Shown piece by piece: positions 26,482-34,986 of a stretch of DNA of 64,000 nucleotides (position 1 is the stretch's first letter; each line of letters opens with the position of its first letter). The notes under the pieces were generated by a model. The model did not search any database, was not told the origin of the DNA, and saw only the letters and a list, made by a program, of their open reading frames with translations. Source of the stretch: Stramentimicrobium sp964433555 (GTDB taxonomy: Bacteria > Atribacterota > Phoenicimicrobiia > Phoenicimicrobiales > Stramentimicrobiaceae); NCBI GenBank assembly GCA_964433555.1, contig CAYSRG010000002.1, positions 124,001 to 188,000 on the forward strand, written 5' to 3'. The position numbers and the translations under genes were made by a program.

Positions 26482-27297
26482 TTATATCGTTGAACCACTA
26501 TCAATACTCAAGGCTTCACCAGTAATATGATCAGAAACTGAAAGAAAAACTACTGCTTCAGCCATATCTTCAAATGTCTGCAATGCTCCTTGAGGATAAT
26601 TTGTCTTTACAATTCTATCAAAGCTTTGCTTTTCGGTTTCACCATTTTTTGCAAGCTTTTGACTTATTTCCTTCCACATTTGCGTTTCAACAACACCAGG
26701 GCAAATTGCATTAACAGTTATCTTTTCCTTAGCAAGTTCTATTGCTAACGCCTTAGTAAAACCAATAACGCCCCATTTTGATGCACAATAGTGTGATAAT
26801 CCAATTTCTCCTTTTTTCCCAGATTCTGATGAAAAATTAATAATTTTACCCTTGCCTTGCTTCCTCATCTGAGCAACTACAGCTTTATTGGTTATATATG
26901 TTCCCTTTAAATTCACCTCAATAATATGATCCCAATCTTGGAGAGTGAGGTTCTCGATGAATCTAAAAGATATTACTCCTGCACAATTTACTAGAATATC
27001 GACAGTACCAAATTTTTTTACTGTTTCATCAATCATCTTTTTTACTTGTTCTTCTTTTGTTACGTCTGCTTCTATGGCTAGCGCCCTAAAACCTTTTTCT
27101 ATTAAAAATTTAACAATTTTCCTTGCGGCTGTATATCCTCCAATGTTTTTACTAAAATACTGGTTACAATCTGATTTAACAATATCTACTCCCACAATTA
27201 CAAGGTTGGCCCCTTCTCTTGCTAATCGCAGTGATACACCTTTACCAATCCCTGTTCCTCCTCCTGTTACTATGGCAGTTAGGTTTTTTAGTCTCAT
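26482..27297 (-). CDS. Short-chain dehydrogenase/reductase
   Basis: The 271-residue classical SDR has the cofactor motif VTGGGTGIGKGVSLRLA near residue 10 and NCAGVISF near 108. Catalytic residues are Ser in NFSSESG, then YCASKWG near 175 (Tyr and Lys), followed by PGVVETQMW. An insertion of about 15 residues sits after the second strand (IVKSDCNQYFSKNIGGYT). Within an acetoin-type E1/E2 operon an acetoin or 2,3-butanediol dehydrogenase is an attractive role, but SDR specificity cannot be read directly. ATG after AAGGGGGATT. Confidence 0.85.
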   Translation of the reverse strand: MRLKNLTAIVTGGGTGIGKGVSLRLAREGANLVIVGVDIVKSDCNQYFSKNIGGYTAARKIVKFLIEKGFRALAIEADVTKEEQVKKMIDETVKKFGTVDILVNCAGVISFRFIENLTLQDWDHIIEVNLKGTYITNKAVVAQMRKQGKGKIINFSSESGKKGEIGLSHYCASKWGVIGFTKALAIELAKEKITVNAICPGVVETQMWKEISQKLAKNGETEKQSFDRIVKTNYPQGALQTFEDMAEAVVFLSVSDHITGEALSIDSGSTI

Positions 27298-27632
27298 TAT
27301 CTAATCCCCCTTATACCAATAAATGCGAATTTCATCATAATACAAATACATAAATATATATTTAATAATTTTCAAAAATAAGGTGCTGCATAGATAATAG
27401 ACTGTATTTCATTTCATGATAGTTTCCACTCAATTTGTGAATATGAGAGAAAACTATCATGAAATTAGGTAATAAAATGATTATATTGTTTTTAATTTTT
27501 CTTATCTATACAATATAACAACCAAGCTTAATTAGAGATTATTTTCTAATCGAGTTTTTAAAATCGAGAAAACAGAATATGAACTATAGTAATTAATATT
27601 CATCTAGACAACAAGTGAAATTTTATTATTCT
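27298..27632. other. Intercistronic gap with two stem-loops, E1beta to SDR
   Basis: These 335 bp lie inside a same-strand gene series. They hold a 15-bp perfect stem-loop (27411-27465, separate entry). A 9-bp one follows, TTATATTGT (27481-27489) with ACAATATAA (27510-27518). TAATCGAG/AAATCGAG also occur as a near-direct repeat around 27546-27570. No ORF with a ribosome site is visible. The gap could end the E1 message or house a promoter for the SDR-E2 pair. Confidence 0.55.
27411..27465. repeat. Perfect 15-bp inverted repeat upstream of the SDR gene
   Basis: ATTTCATGATAGTTT (27411-27425) and AAACTATCATGAAAT (27451-27465) pair perfectly. The 25-nt loop can itself form a short CTCA/TGAG stem. 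It lies between E1beta and the SDR and is not followed by a clear U-run in the direction of transcription. An mRNA-stability or processing element, or an operator, is as likely as a terminator. Confidence 0.7.
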
Positions 27633-28613
27633 TTATATTATTGAATGTATAGCCTCAATAAGTTTGTTTTCATCTGGTAACCAGTATTTTTCAAGTGGTG
27701 GGCTAAATGGAATCGGGGTATTTGGTGCACACACTCTCTTAACTGGTGCATCAAGATATTCTATTGCTTGTTCAGCAATTATTGCCGCAATCTCACTAGC
27801 TACACTTCCCATTTTTGGTTCTTCATCTAATATGACTATTTTCCCTGTTTTCTTAACTGATTCAATTATTGTTTTCTCATCGAGTGGCGCCATACATCTT
27901 GGATCAACTACTTCTAAACTAATACTTTCTTGTTTGAGTTTACCTGCAGCAGAAAGTGCTGTATGAACCATATTTCCTATGGCAACAACAGTCACATCAT
28001 CACCTTCATTCCTGATTACTGCTTCTCCTAGTGGAATAGTGTAATCATTTTCTGGAACCTCACCTTTAAAACCACTAATAGTTAGAAATAAGTTCTGGAA
28101 AAAAATAACAGGATTATCATCCCTAATTGCTGATTTTAATAACCCTTTAGCATCATAGGGAGTAGATGGTGAAACCATTTTTAATCCTGGTACGCTCATT
28201 AACATTCCTTCTAAACAAACCGAATGCTGAGCTGCAGCATTCATCCCACCACCAGAAAGACACATAACTGTGACTGGCATCTTTGTTTTGCCTCCGAACA
28301 TATAACGCATCTTGGTAACTTGACTGAATATTTCATCCATAGGCACACCAAGAAAACTGGCAAACATGACATTAGCTATTGGCCTCATGCCGGTCATCGC
28401 AGCTCCAATGGCACATCCTAAAAATGCTGTTTCAGAGATAGGCGTTTCCCTAATTCTTTCTGAACCAAATTTTGGCCATAATCCTTCAAATTCTTTTACT
28501 GATCCCTGCCAGTGTTCTCCTATGTCTTCCCCCATAATAAATATAGATGGATCTCTTTCCATCTCTTCTTTTAGTGCTTCAATTATTGCTTCCCTATAAG
28601 TTAATATTCTCAT
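27633..28613 (-). CDS. 2-oxoacid/acetoin dehydrogenase E1 beta
   Basis: With E1alpha this subunit forms the thiamine-diphosphate-dependent component that cleaves a 2-oxoacid or acetoin and loads the lipoyl group of E2. The 326-residue protein starts MRILTYREAIIEALKEEM. It has FIMGEDIGEHWQGSVKEFEGL with the TPP-activating Glu, PISETAFLGCAIGAAMTGMR, and the C-terminal GKIVILDEEPKMGSVASEI. The ATG at 28613 with GGGGG upstream is chosen; an earlier ATG at 28646 would lie inside the E1alpha end. It begins 19 nt after E1alpha. Confidence 0.92.
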   Translation of the reverse strand: MRILTYREAIIEALKEEMERDPSIFIMGEDIGEHWQGSVKEFEGLWPKFGSERIRETPISETAFLGCAIGAAMTGMRPIANVMFASFLGVPMDEIFSQVTKMRYMFGGKTKMPVTVMCLSGGGMNAAAQHSVCLEGMLMSVPGLKMVSPSTPYDAKGLLKSAIRDDNPVIFFQNLFLTISGFKGEVPENDYTIPLGEAVIRNEGDDVTVVAIGNMVHTALSAAGKLKQESISLEVVDPRCMAPLDEKTIIESVKKTGKIVILDEEPKMGSVASEIAAIIAEQAIEYLDAPVKRVCAPNTPIPFSPPLEKYWLPDENKLIEAIHSII

Positions 28614-28632
28614 ATTATATATCCCCCTTTTT

Positions 28633-29592
28633 TTAAGCATAAACATCTTCTAACGTTTCTTCAGGTTCCGGATATGGACTTTCTTTTGCAAATTGAACAG
28701 CTTCTTCCACCTCATTTTTCATTTTTTGATTAATTCTTTCAGCCTCTTTTTCAGTTAAAATACCATCGTTAATTAGCCGTCTTTTGAATAATTCAATTGG
28801 CTCTTTTTTTAACCATGCTTCAATTTCAGATTTCTTTTTATATGTTTCCATATCACCCTCTTCATGACCAAAATGTCTATAGGTCTGAATTTCTATAAGT
28901 GATGGTCCTTTGCCCTTTCGAGCTCTATCTATTGCCTTTCCAACTTTTTCATATATTTCCAATACATCATTGCTATCAATAGTTTCTCCTGGAATTCCAT
29001 ATGCAATAGCTCTATCAGAAAGTTTTTTTAATCTAGTGGAATAAAAAATACTGGTAGCCTCCGCATAAAAATTATTTTCAATAATAATTACAATGGGTAG
29101 GTCCCATATGGCAGCTAAATTAATTCCTTCATGAAATCTTCCAGTATTTGATGCACCATCACCAAGAAAACATAGAGTAACTTGGCCACTTTTTCTTAAT
29201 TTTGCTGAAAGACCAGCACCAGTTGAAATTGTCACTGTAGAACCGACAATACCATGTGCACCCAACATATTAATATCCATATCAGCAAGGTGCATGGAAC
29301 CACCTTTCCCCTTACAATAACCAGTCTTTTTCCCATATAATTCAGCCATCATAAAATTAATATTGCCACCTTTAGCAATCAAATGACCATGACCTCGATG
29401 ATGGCTTACAATATAGTCATCTTCTCTAAGATTTGTAATACATCCAACTGCAATTGCTTCCTGACCCGCAGATAAATGAATAAAACCAGGAATATCCCCA
29501 TCAGCAAACGATTTTTTTACTCTTGTTTCAAATTGCCTTATCAAAACCATTTTATTAAACATATCTAAAAGTTGTTCTTTGTTGAGTTTCAT
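28633..29592 (-). CDS. 2-oxoacid/acetoin dehydrogenase E1 alpha
   Basis: E1alpha binds thiamine diphosphate. The 319-residue protein shows HLSAGQEAIAVGCI near 37, DYIVSHHRGHGHLIAKG near 59 and GKGGSMHLADMDINMLGAHGIVG near 94. The TPP motif runs from GDGASNTGRFHEGINLAAIW to the Asn in IIIENN, near 144-175. A later ETYRHFGHEEGD-like loop (TYRHFGHEEGDMETY) is present. Length and the adjacent SDR fit acetoin dehydrogenase (AcoA) at least as well as pyruvate or branched-chain types, but cannot separate them. ATG preceded by AAGGAGG. Confidence 0.92.
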   Translation of the reverse strand: MKLNKEQLLDMFNKMVLIRQFETRVKKSFADGDIPGFIHLSAGQEAIAVGCITNLREDDYIVSHHRGHGHLIAKGGNINFMMAELYGKKTGYCKGKGGSMHLADMDINMLGAHGIVGSTVTISTGAGLSAKLRKSGQVTLCFLGDGASNTGRFHEGINLAAIWDLPIVIIIENNFYAEATSIFYSTRLKKLSDRAIAYGIPGETIDSNDVLEIYEKVGKAIDRARKGKGPSLIEIQTYRHFGHEEGDMETYKKKSEIEAWLKKEPIELFKRRLINDGILTEKEAERINQKMKNEVEEAVQFAKESPYPEPEETLEDVYA

Positions 29593-29896
29593 ACATTTTG
29601 CCTCCTTAATATTCTTAGATAAATATAATCATCATTTTGCTATTTTTGAATCATAATACTATAATAAATTATTTATCGTATGAGTTTTACCTCCTTGTCT
29701 AATCAGACTATTATCCTAAACAATTAGTTCGTTCATCCAAAACTATTATTTTATAGCTAATACAGAGAAAAAATATGAATTTTTTTCTCCGTATTAGCTA
29801 TATCTCATTTTAATAATCTTAATTTTCAATCTACTTTATTGTATCTATTGGCACTCATTTATAATCATCTTTTTTCTTAATTAGACAAAAATAGAA
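29593..29896. other. Gap between the ABC importer genes and E1alpha
   Basis: These 304 bp separate the binding-protein gene from E1alpha. They contain a 20-bp stem-loop at 29754-29800 and, closer to E1alpha, AT-rich sequence that may hold a promoter. No ORF or RNA gene was recognised. Confidence 0.55.
29754..29800. terminator. Long stem-loop at the end of the ABC importer operon
   Basis: TAGCTAATACAGAGAAAAAA (29754-29773) pairs with its complement at 29781-29800, with one mismatch over 20 bp and a 7-nt loop. It begins about 100 bp after the stop of the binding-protein gene on the minus strand. The stem itself contains the A/T tract. A terminator or a 3' stabiliser between two modules is the simplest reading. 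A clear run of T after the stem is missing. Confidence 0.6.
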
Positions 29897-31414
29897 TTAA
29901 AAGTCTTTTAGTTTAGGTATTTTGTTCTTTATTTCCTCAGCAGCTTTATCGAGAGCAACCTCTGGAACGTATTGCCCGACAAGACATCCATTTATATATC
30001 TTGCTAAAATATCATCAATAACTACAGCTTCAGGGAATCTTGGCTGGTCAAATGCTGCCGGAAATAATTCACCTGTTAGGGGATCTGGTGTTTCAGCATA
30101 CTCTTTAGGTAAACCCCATGCACTCCCTGGTTCTCTAAAAGCTTTTTTACCATCAAGCTCTAAAATTCTGGCATGGGTAATAAAATAGTGTGATGGTGCA
30201 TAAGTAAGTTTATAAACTTTAGGATCTTGATATGCGGAATCAGACAAAGAGATACTACCATTAGCCATTATTTCAGCCTGAACCTCTTTACGTTGGGTCC
30301 ATTGTAAGAAAAGCCAAGCAGCTTCTTTATTTTTAGATGCTGATGGTATACACAAAGCCCAACCATTTAAATTGGTAGTTTTACGAGCAGCAATTGGCAT
30401 ACCACTATAAGCAACCTTTCCCACAACCCTCGATTGAGAAGGGTCTTCACTAATAGCATAGCAGGCATCTGCCCATAATAAAGTCTGTACAGCAAGCCCA
30501 GACTGCATAGCTGCTAATTGTTCATCCCAAGTGTAAGTATCGCTTCCAGGAGGACAGAAATTATCATACAAATCTTTATAGTAAATTAAGGCTCTTATTG
30601 CTTCTTCTGAGTTGATTACAACTGGCCCATAATCAAATCCTGTTGGTGCATCAATTATTTTTCCATTGAAGGCCGATAAAACATTTTTAAAATTAAACAC
30701 AGTGGCAATATGCCTTTTACCACACAGGGTAATTCCATATACATCATGATCCAGAATTTCATCTCCTATTTTTTCTCCCTTTTTCCTAGTAAAGAATTCA
30801 GACAAATCCCTTAGTTGATCCATATTGATTGCTGGAACCGGTAATTCATAACCATATTTAGCTTTAAACTTTTCTCTCTCTTCTGGATGTTCAAAAAGAT
30901 CAACTCTCCAATCATAGATCAGGGTATGAAAAGAGAATGGTAAGCCATATAGCTTACCTTTATACTCAAAATTACCATTTAACCACTCTAGATTACTAAT
31001 ATCCATTCCAATATAAAAATTGGGACTTGTAATTTTTTTATTATCTATAAAAGTTTCTACCGGTTCTAACCAACCATTTTCCGCATCTCTAGATACAGTA
31101 CTATTGCTAGTCATAGTTATATCATAAATACCTGTTCCTGCTACATAGTCAGCTATAGCTTTTTCGTCTGCTTCATCCATGGCAAACATTTCAAATTCTA
31201 CTTTTATACCGGTAAGTTCTGTAAACTCTACTGACTTCTGCTTTAAAGCATCCAGAGGGGGTAGGGCTTCTCCAATCATATGTAATGTTACCCCTTTATA
31301 AGGTTTTGCCGCTTCTACCAACCATTCATCTTCCGGATTTTGGGCACTAGAAGACAAAGTAAACAATAAAAAAGAAACAATCAAAAATAGAGTAATAATA
31401 TTAACTTTTTTCAT
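29897..31414 (-). CDS. Extracellular ABC substrate-binding protein (large, family 1-like)
   Basis: The 505-residue protein has a signal peptide (MKKVNIITLFLIVSFLLFTL, cleavage after SSSAQ). The mature part begins by pairing WLVEAAKPYKGVTLHMIGEA with TGIKVEFEMFAMDEADEKAI, typical of carbohydrate-type solute-binding proteins. WTQRKEVQAEIMANGSISL near residue 365 is a usual family stretch. It is longer than most sugar-binding proteins. That size, two ATPase genes and a small membrane protein recall glycerol-type GlpSTPQUV importers of rhizobia, so a polyol is a reasonable but unproven ligand. Last gene of its operon, 197 bp after the ATPase. Confidence 0.85.
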   Translation of the reverse strand: MKKVNIITLFLIVSFLLFTLSSSAQNPEDEWLVEAAKPYKGVTLHMIGEALPPLDALKQKSVEFTELTGIKVEFEMFAMDEADEKAIADYVAGTGIYDITMTSNSTVSRDAENGWLEPVETFIDNKKITSPNFYIGMDISNLEWLNGNFEYKGKLYGLPFSFHTLIYDWRVDLFEHPEEREKFKAKYGYELPVPAINMDQLRDLSEFFTRKKGEKIGDEILDHDVYGITLCGKRHIATVFNFKNVLSAFNGKIIDAPTGFDYGPVVINSEEAIRALIYYKDLYDNFCPPGSDTYTWDEQLAAMQSGLAVQTLLWADACYAISEDPSQSRVVGKVAYSGMPIAARKTTNLNGWALCIPSASKNKEAAWLFLQWTQRKEVQAEIMANGSISLSDSAYQDPKVYKLTYAPSHYFITHARILELDGKKAFREPGSAWGLPKEYAETPDPLTGELFPAAFDQPRFPEAVVIDDILARYINGCLVGQYVPEVALDKAAEEIKNKIPKLKDF

Positions 31415-31611
31415 TTTTTTCTCCTTTTATTTAGATTAAAATTAAACAGAGAATTTTTACTTTAAATCGTGAGTATATTTCTACAATGTTAATCAAACTT
31501 ACTATTTTTTAGAACAAAAATAAATATTTTTTAATATTTATCTCACCCCCTTTTTAAAGCAACTGCATTAAAAAGTCAATTTTATGCCCTATTTCCATTT
31601 TTTCATAAGTT

Positions 31612-32730
31612 TTATGGCCATATTCTTTTTTCTGTACTTTCATCGAATATAAGTATATTATCCATTTTAAAATGTAAATTAACTTTCTTATTAATTTCTA
31701 CGTCAAGCTCTTGATCTGATTTAATTTTGAAGGAAAATCCATTTAATTTTATTGAGTAGATAAAACTATCACCAAAATATTCAATCAATTTAATTTCCCC
31801 AATACCAATATTTGAATATTTATTTATATCTACTTCTCTTATTATGGAAATATCAATTGGTCTAATTCCCACAATTACATGAGATCCTATATTTTTTGTA
31901 CATAATTGTTCTTTAGCATTATCAGGTAAAACCAGAGGCGTTCCATTTATATTGATTAGTATATTTTCATCTTTAGAATACAATTCTCCTGGAAAGGTAT
32001 TTATTGCAGGTTCACCAAATAATCTGGCAACAAATACATTATTAGGGTATTTATAAATTTTTTCAGGAGTATCTAATTGCTGTAAAATACCATGATTAAT
32101 AATTGCAATTCTATCCCCTAAGGCAACGGCTTCAAGCTGATCAGGGGTTGCATATAGGGTTGTTATTCTTTTTTGTCTTTGAAATCCTTTTAAAATAGCT
32201 CTAGTTAAATGCTTAAGCTTTGCATCTAAATGAGCAATTGCTTCATCAAGAAGGTAAACTTCGGGCTTTCTAATTAATGCTCTAGCTAAAGCAACCCTTT
32301 GTCTTTGACCTCCTGAAAGCTGGGTAATACTCCTGTTAAGCAGCTCTTTTATTTGAAATTGAATTGCTATTTCATTCACAAGCACATCAATTTCCTCTTT
32401 GGAAAATTGATCTTTTCTTATTGGAGACTTCAATGAAAAACAAATATTTTCATATACATTTAAATGTGGATATAATGAGTAATTTTCAAAGGCATAAGCA
32501 ATGTTTCTATGTCTTGGCTCAACATTATTGATAACTTTATCATTAAGATATATAAATCCTTTTGTTGGTTCCTCTAGGCCTGCTATTAAATTCATAATTG
32601 TTGTTTTTCCAGCACCGGAAGGTCCTAGAATAACGAAAAATTCACCATCATTACATGTAAAAGTTAAATCATTAATGACATTATTTTCCCCAAATGTTTT
32701 GGTAACTTCTTCTAACATAATTTTGGCCAT
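31612..32730 (-). CDS. ABC transporter ATPase, CUT1/MalK type, degenerate H-loop
   Basis: The 372-residue protein has Walker A GPSGAGKTT near 37, signature LSGGQRQRVALARALIRKP near 134, Walker B VYLLDEAIAHLDAK near 156 and a C-terminal TOBE-type domain. Two usually invariant residues differ. The Q-loop Gln is Glu (AFENYSLYPHL) and the H-loop His is Pro (LYATPDQLEA instead of THDQ). The catalytic Glu after Walker B is kept. It is likely paired with the adjacent, more normal ATPase in a heterodimer with one weakened site. The ATG at 32730, giving MAKIMLEEV, lies 4 nt after the upstream stop; a GTG 12 bp earlier is the alternative. Confidence 0.88.
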   Translation of the reverse strand: MAKIMLEEVTKTFGENNVINDLTFTCNDGEFFVILGPSGAGKTTIMNLIAGLEEPTKGFIYLNDKVINNVEPRHRNIAYAFENYSLYPHLNVYENICFSLKSPIRKDQFSKEEIDVLVNEIAIQFQIKELLNRSITQLSGGQRQRVALARALIRKPEVYLLDEAIAHLDAKLKHLTRAILKGFQRQKRITTLYATPDQLEAVALGDRIAIINHGILQQLDTPEKIYKYPNNVFVARLFGEPAINTFPGELYSKDENILININGTPLVLPDNAKEQLCTKNIGSHVIVGIRPIDISIIREVDINKYSNIGIGEIKLIEYFGDSFIYSIKLNGFSFKIKSDQELDVEINKKVNLHFKMDNILIFDESTEKRIWP

Positions 32731-32734
32731 TTTT

Positions 32735-33859
32735 TTAAACACTCACATTTCTATTCAGATTTATTCCAGTATTTTGATCAAAAAGATGAATATTATCTTC
32801 AATAAATTTTAAATATATCTTAGTATTTAACTCTGGCTTAAATGTTCCATCGGTTTTCACTAGAAGGTAAAAATCTCCTATTTTAACATTAATAACAAAC
32901 TTTCCTTCGGACCTAGGCTCTATAAAATTAACTTCACCTTCAATTATATTATCTTCTTTATTGGTGTTAAAACACCTTATATCCACAGGTCTAATACCGA
33001 GCTTTACAATCTTTTTACCATTCAAACAACTGTTATTTTTTTTAAATACTGAAGCATATTTTTCAGGAAAATTTATTTTTTTACTAAATACTTCTAACTT
33101 TAAAAAATTATTTTCAGTTAATATTGAGGCATTTAATAAATTCATAGGGGGTTCGCCAATAAACCCAGCTACAAATTCGTTTACTGGATTACCATAACAC
33201 TCTTTTGGTGTTCCTACTTGTTGAATTTTCCCAAAATTCATTATACAGATCCTCTCTGCCATGCTCATAGCTTCTGCCTGATCATGAGTCACATAAATTG
33301 TTGTAACTTTTAAATCATTATGTATACGCAATAATTCTGTTCTCATAGATTCCTTCAATTTTGCTTCTAGATGAGATATTGGTTCATCTAAGAGAAATAC
33401 CGCTGGTCTTCTTATTAATGCTCTTGCTACTCCTACTCTTTGTTGTTGACCACCACTTAAAAATCTAACATTGTTATTTAATATATCAGTAAGTTGCATG
33501 AATTTTGCAATCTCTTTGACTTGCTTATCAATTTCTTCTGAAGGAATTTTTCTGATTTTTAAGGGAAAGGCAATATTTTTGTACACATTTAAATGAGTAT
33601 AGAGAGCATAATTTTCAAAAGCTAGTGCAATATTACGTTCAGCAGGAGGAAGATCGGTTACCCTAGTATCACCGAAGTAAATATCTCCCTTTGTTATCTC
33701 TTCTAGACCAGCAATCATTCTTAAAGTGGAAGATTTACCACAACCAGATGGTCCTAATAAAGCAAAGAACTCTTTGTCTTTTATTTCAAGATTAAGATTT
33801 TCAACAGCATTAACATCTCCATATTTCTTACATAAATTTTTTAATATTACCTTTGGCAC
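32735..33859 (-). CDS. ABC transporter ATPase, CUT1/MalK type
   Basis: The 374-residue protein has Walker A GPSGCGKSST near 36, signature LSGGQQQRVGVARALIRRP near 133, Walker B VFLLDEPISHLEAK near 155 and an intact H-loop VTHDQAEAMSMAERI. A C-terminal regulatory domain carries GIRPVDIRCF. The Q-loop Gln is Glu (AFENYALYTHL), as in its partner. Start is GTG with GGAG seven bases before it. The start lies inside the last 32 bp of the small membrane-protein gene, so the two are coupled. It forms the importer motor with the adjacent divergent ATPase. Confidence 0.9.
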   Translation of the reverse strand: MPKVILKNLCKKYGDVNAVENLNLEIKDKEFFALLGPSGCGKSSTLRMIAGLEEITKGDIYFGDTRVTDLPPAERNIALAFENYALYTHLNVYKNIAFPLKIRKIPSEEIDKQVKEIAKFMQLTDILNNNVRFLSGGQQQRVGVARALIRRPAVFLLDEPISHLEAKLKESMRTELLRIHNDLKVTTIYVTHDQAEAMSMAERICIMNFGKIQQVGTPKECYGNPVNEFVAGFIGEPPMNLLNASILTENNFLKLEVFSKKINFPEKYASVFKKNNSCLNGKKIVKLGIRPVDIRCFNTNKEDNIIEGEVNFIEPRSEGKFVINVKIGDFYLLVKTDGTFKPELNTKIYLKFIEDNIHLFDQNTGINLNRNVSV

Positions 33860-34049
33860 CTTCTATCTCCTCTGCTTTTTTTAAATTAGATCTTCTGTAT
33901 TTATATCTTGAAATTATGTAAATAATTACGATGCTTGAAACGATCCAGGCACCCCACAAAGGAATGAAAGATTCAAAAAATTTTAACCAGAACAAAATAA
34001 TGAGTATAGGACATAGTATTGAATAAAAAACAACATCTCCAAATTCCAT
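33828..34049 (-). CDS. Small membrane protein of the ABC importer operon
   Basis: The 73-residue product has two hydrophobic segments (residues about 5-24 and 31-48) and a basic, charged C terminus beginning SRYKYRRSNLKKAEE. It has a strong AGGAGG ribosome site eight bases before the ATG and overlaps the following ATPase gene, so it is a genuine gene. Rhizobial glycerol importers encode a small membrane protein of unknown function (GlpU, DUF2160) within the same operon type. This could be a counterpart by position and topology, but I cannot confirm sequence relatedness. Confidence 0.75.
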   Translation of the reverse strand: MEFGDVVFYSILCPILIILFWLKFFESFIPLWGAWIVSSIVIIYIISRYKYRRSNLKKAEEIEGAKGNIKKFM

Positions 34050-34096
34050 AAATACTGCCTCCTATTTTACTAAAATATCACCTGTGACATGATTTA

Positions 34097-34954
34097 TTAA
34101 CCTTTTACTGCCCCTAAAGTTAATCCCTGTACTAAATAACGTTGTAAGAATACAGCCATTAATATTACTGGAATAGCAACAACAGCAGAAACTGCACAGA
34201 GTTGACCCCAGTAAGTTCCTAAGGCAGTTACCAAGCCTGGGAATGCCGAAGGTAATGTTCTTGCTGCCCTTCCTCCTAATATCAAGGCAAATAAAAATTC
34301 ATTCCAGGAATAAATAAAAGCTAGAAATGCAGTAGATGCTATTGCAGGTTTAGCAATAGGCAAAATAACCTTGGTAAAGACTTGCCATTCTGAATAACCA
34401 TCTACTAACGCTGCCCGATCAATTTCTTTAGGAATCGCATCAAATAAGCTCTTCATTAAGTAAATTACCAGAGCTAAATTAAATGTTGTGTGAGCTAAAA
34501 TAACACCAGGAATTGTCCCCAAAATATTTAAGTTTTTAAACCAAATATAGAGAGGTAGTGCTACTGCAACACCTGGACACATTCTGGTAGTTAATATATA
34601 AAAATACAGATGTTTCGCTCCTAATATATAATAACGAGAAAAGGAATAAGCAGCCGGAACTCCTGTAATTAAGCATAATATAACATTAGCAATACCGATA
34701 ATTAAAGAATTCCTTAAATAGATTGAAAATCCTCCTGATGAACCAAAAGCATCCTTGAAATTAGCTAGTGTGGGCTTAAAAAATAAACTTATGGTGGGAC
34801 TCATAATATCCATCCTATCTTTAAAAGCAGACATGACAATCCATAAAAATGGTATAACGCTTATCAAGGCTACTATAATAACTAATATAGTTCCTATGAT
34901 ATTTATTAATTTAAGATTTTTTTTATCATTTTTTTTCTGCTTTTCAGTAGTCAT
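34097..34954 (-). CDS. ABC importer permease, CUT1 type (MalG-like)
   Basis: The 285-residue inner-membrane protein has six predicted helices. The ATPase-docking EAA loop is KEIDRAALVDGYSEWQVFTK with following PIAKPAI near residue 185, and the N-terminal stretch ISVIPFLWIVMSAFKDR is typical of the second permease of sugar importers. The ATG at 34954 with GAGGTGA upstream is preferred to the GTG at 34963, which overlaps that site. It pairs with the upstream permease 32 nt away. Confidence 0.9.
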   Translation of the reverse strand: MTTEKQKKNDKKNLKLINIIGTILVIIVALISVIPFLWIVMSAFKDRMDIMSPTISLFFKPTLANFKDAFGSSGGFSIYLRNSLIIGIANVILCLITGVPAAYSFSRYYILGAKHLYFYILTTRMCPGVAVALPLYIWFKNLNILGTIPGVILAHTTFNLALVIYLMKSLFDAIPKEIDRAALVDGYSEWQVFTKVILPIAKPAIASTAFLAFIYSWNEFLFALILGGRAARTLPSAFPGLVTALGTYWGQLCAVSAVVAIPVILMAVFLQRYLVQGLTLGAVKG

Positions 34955-34986
34955 AAATATCACCTCGTTTATAAACCTATCTTCTT

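Noticed and set aside
29593..29896. Sigma-54 promoter for the acetoin-type operon
   Set aside because: Acetoin operons often use sigma-54, but no TGGCAC-N5-TTGC element was found in this or neighbouring gaps.
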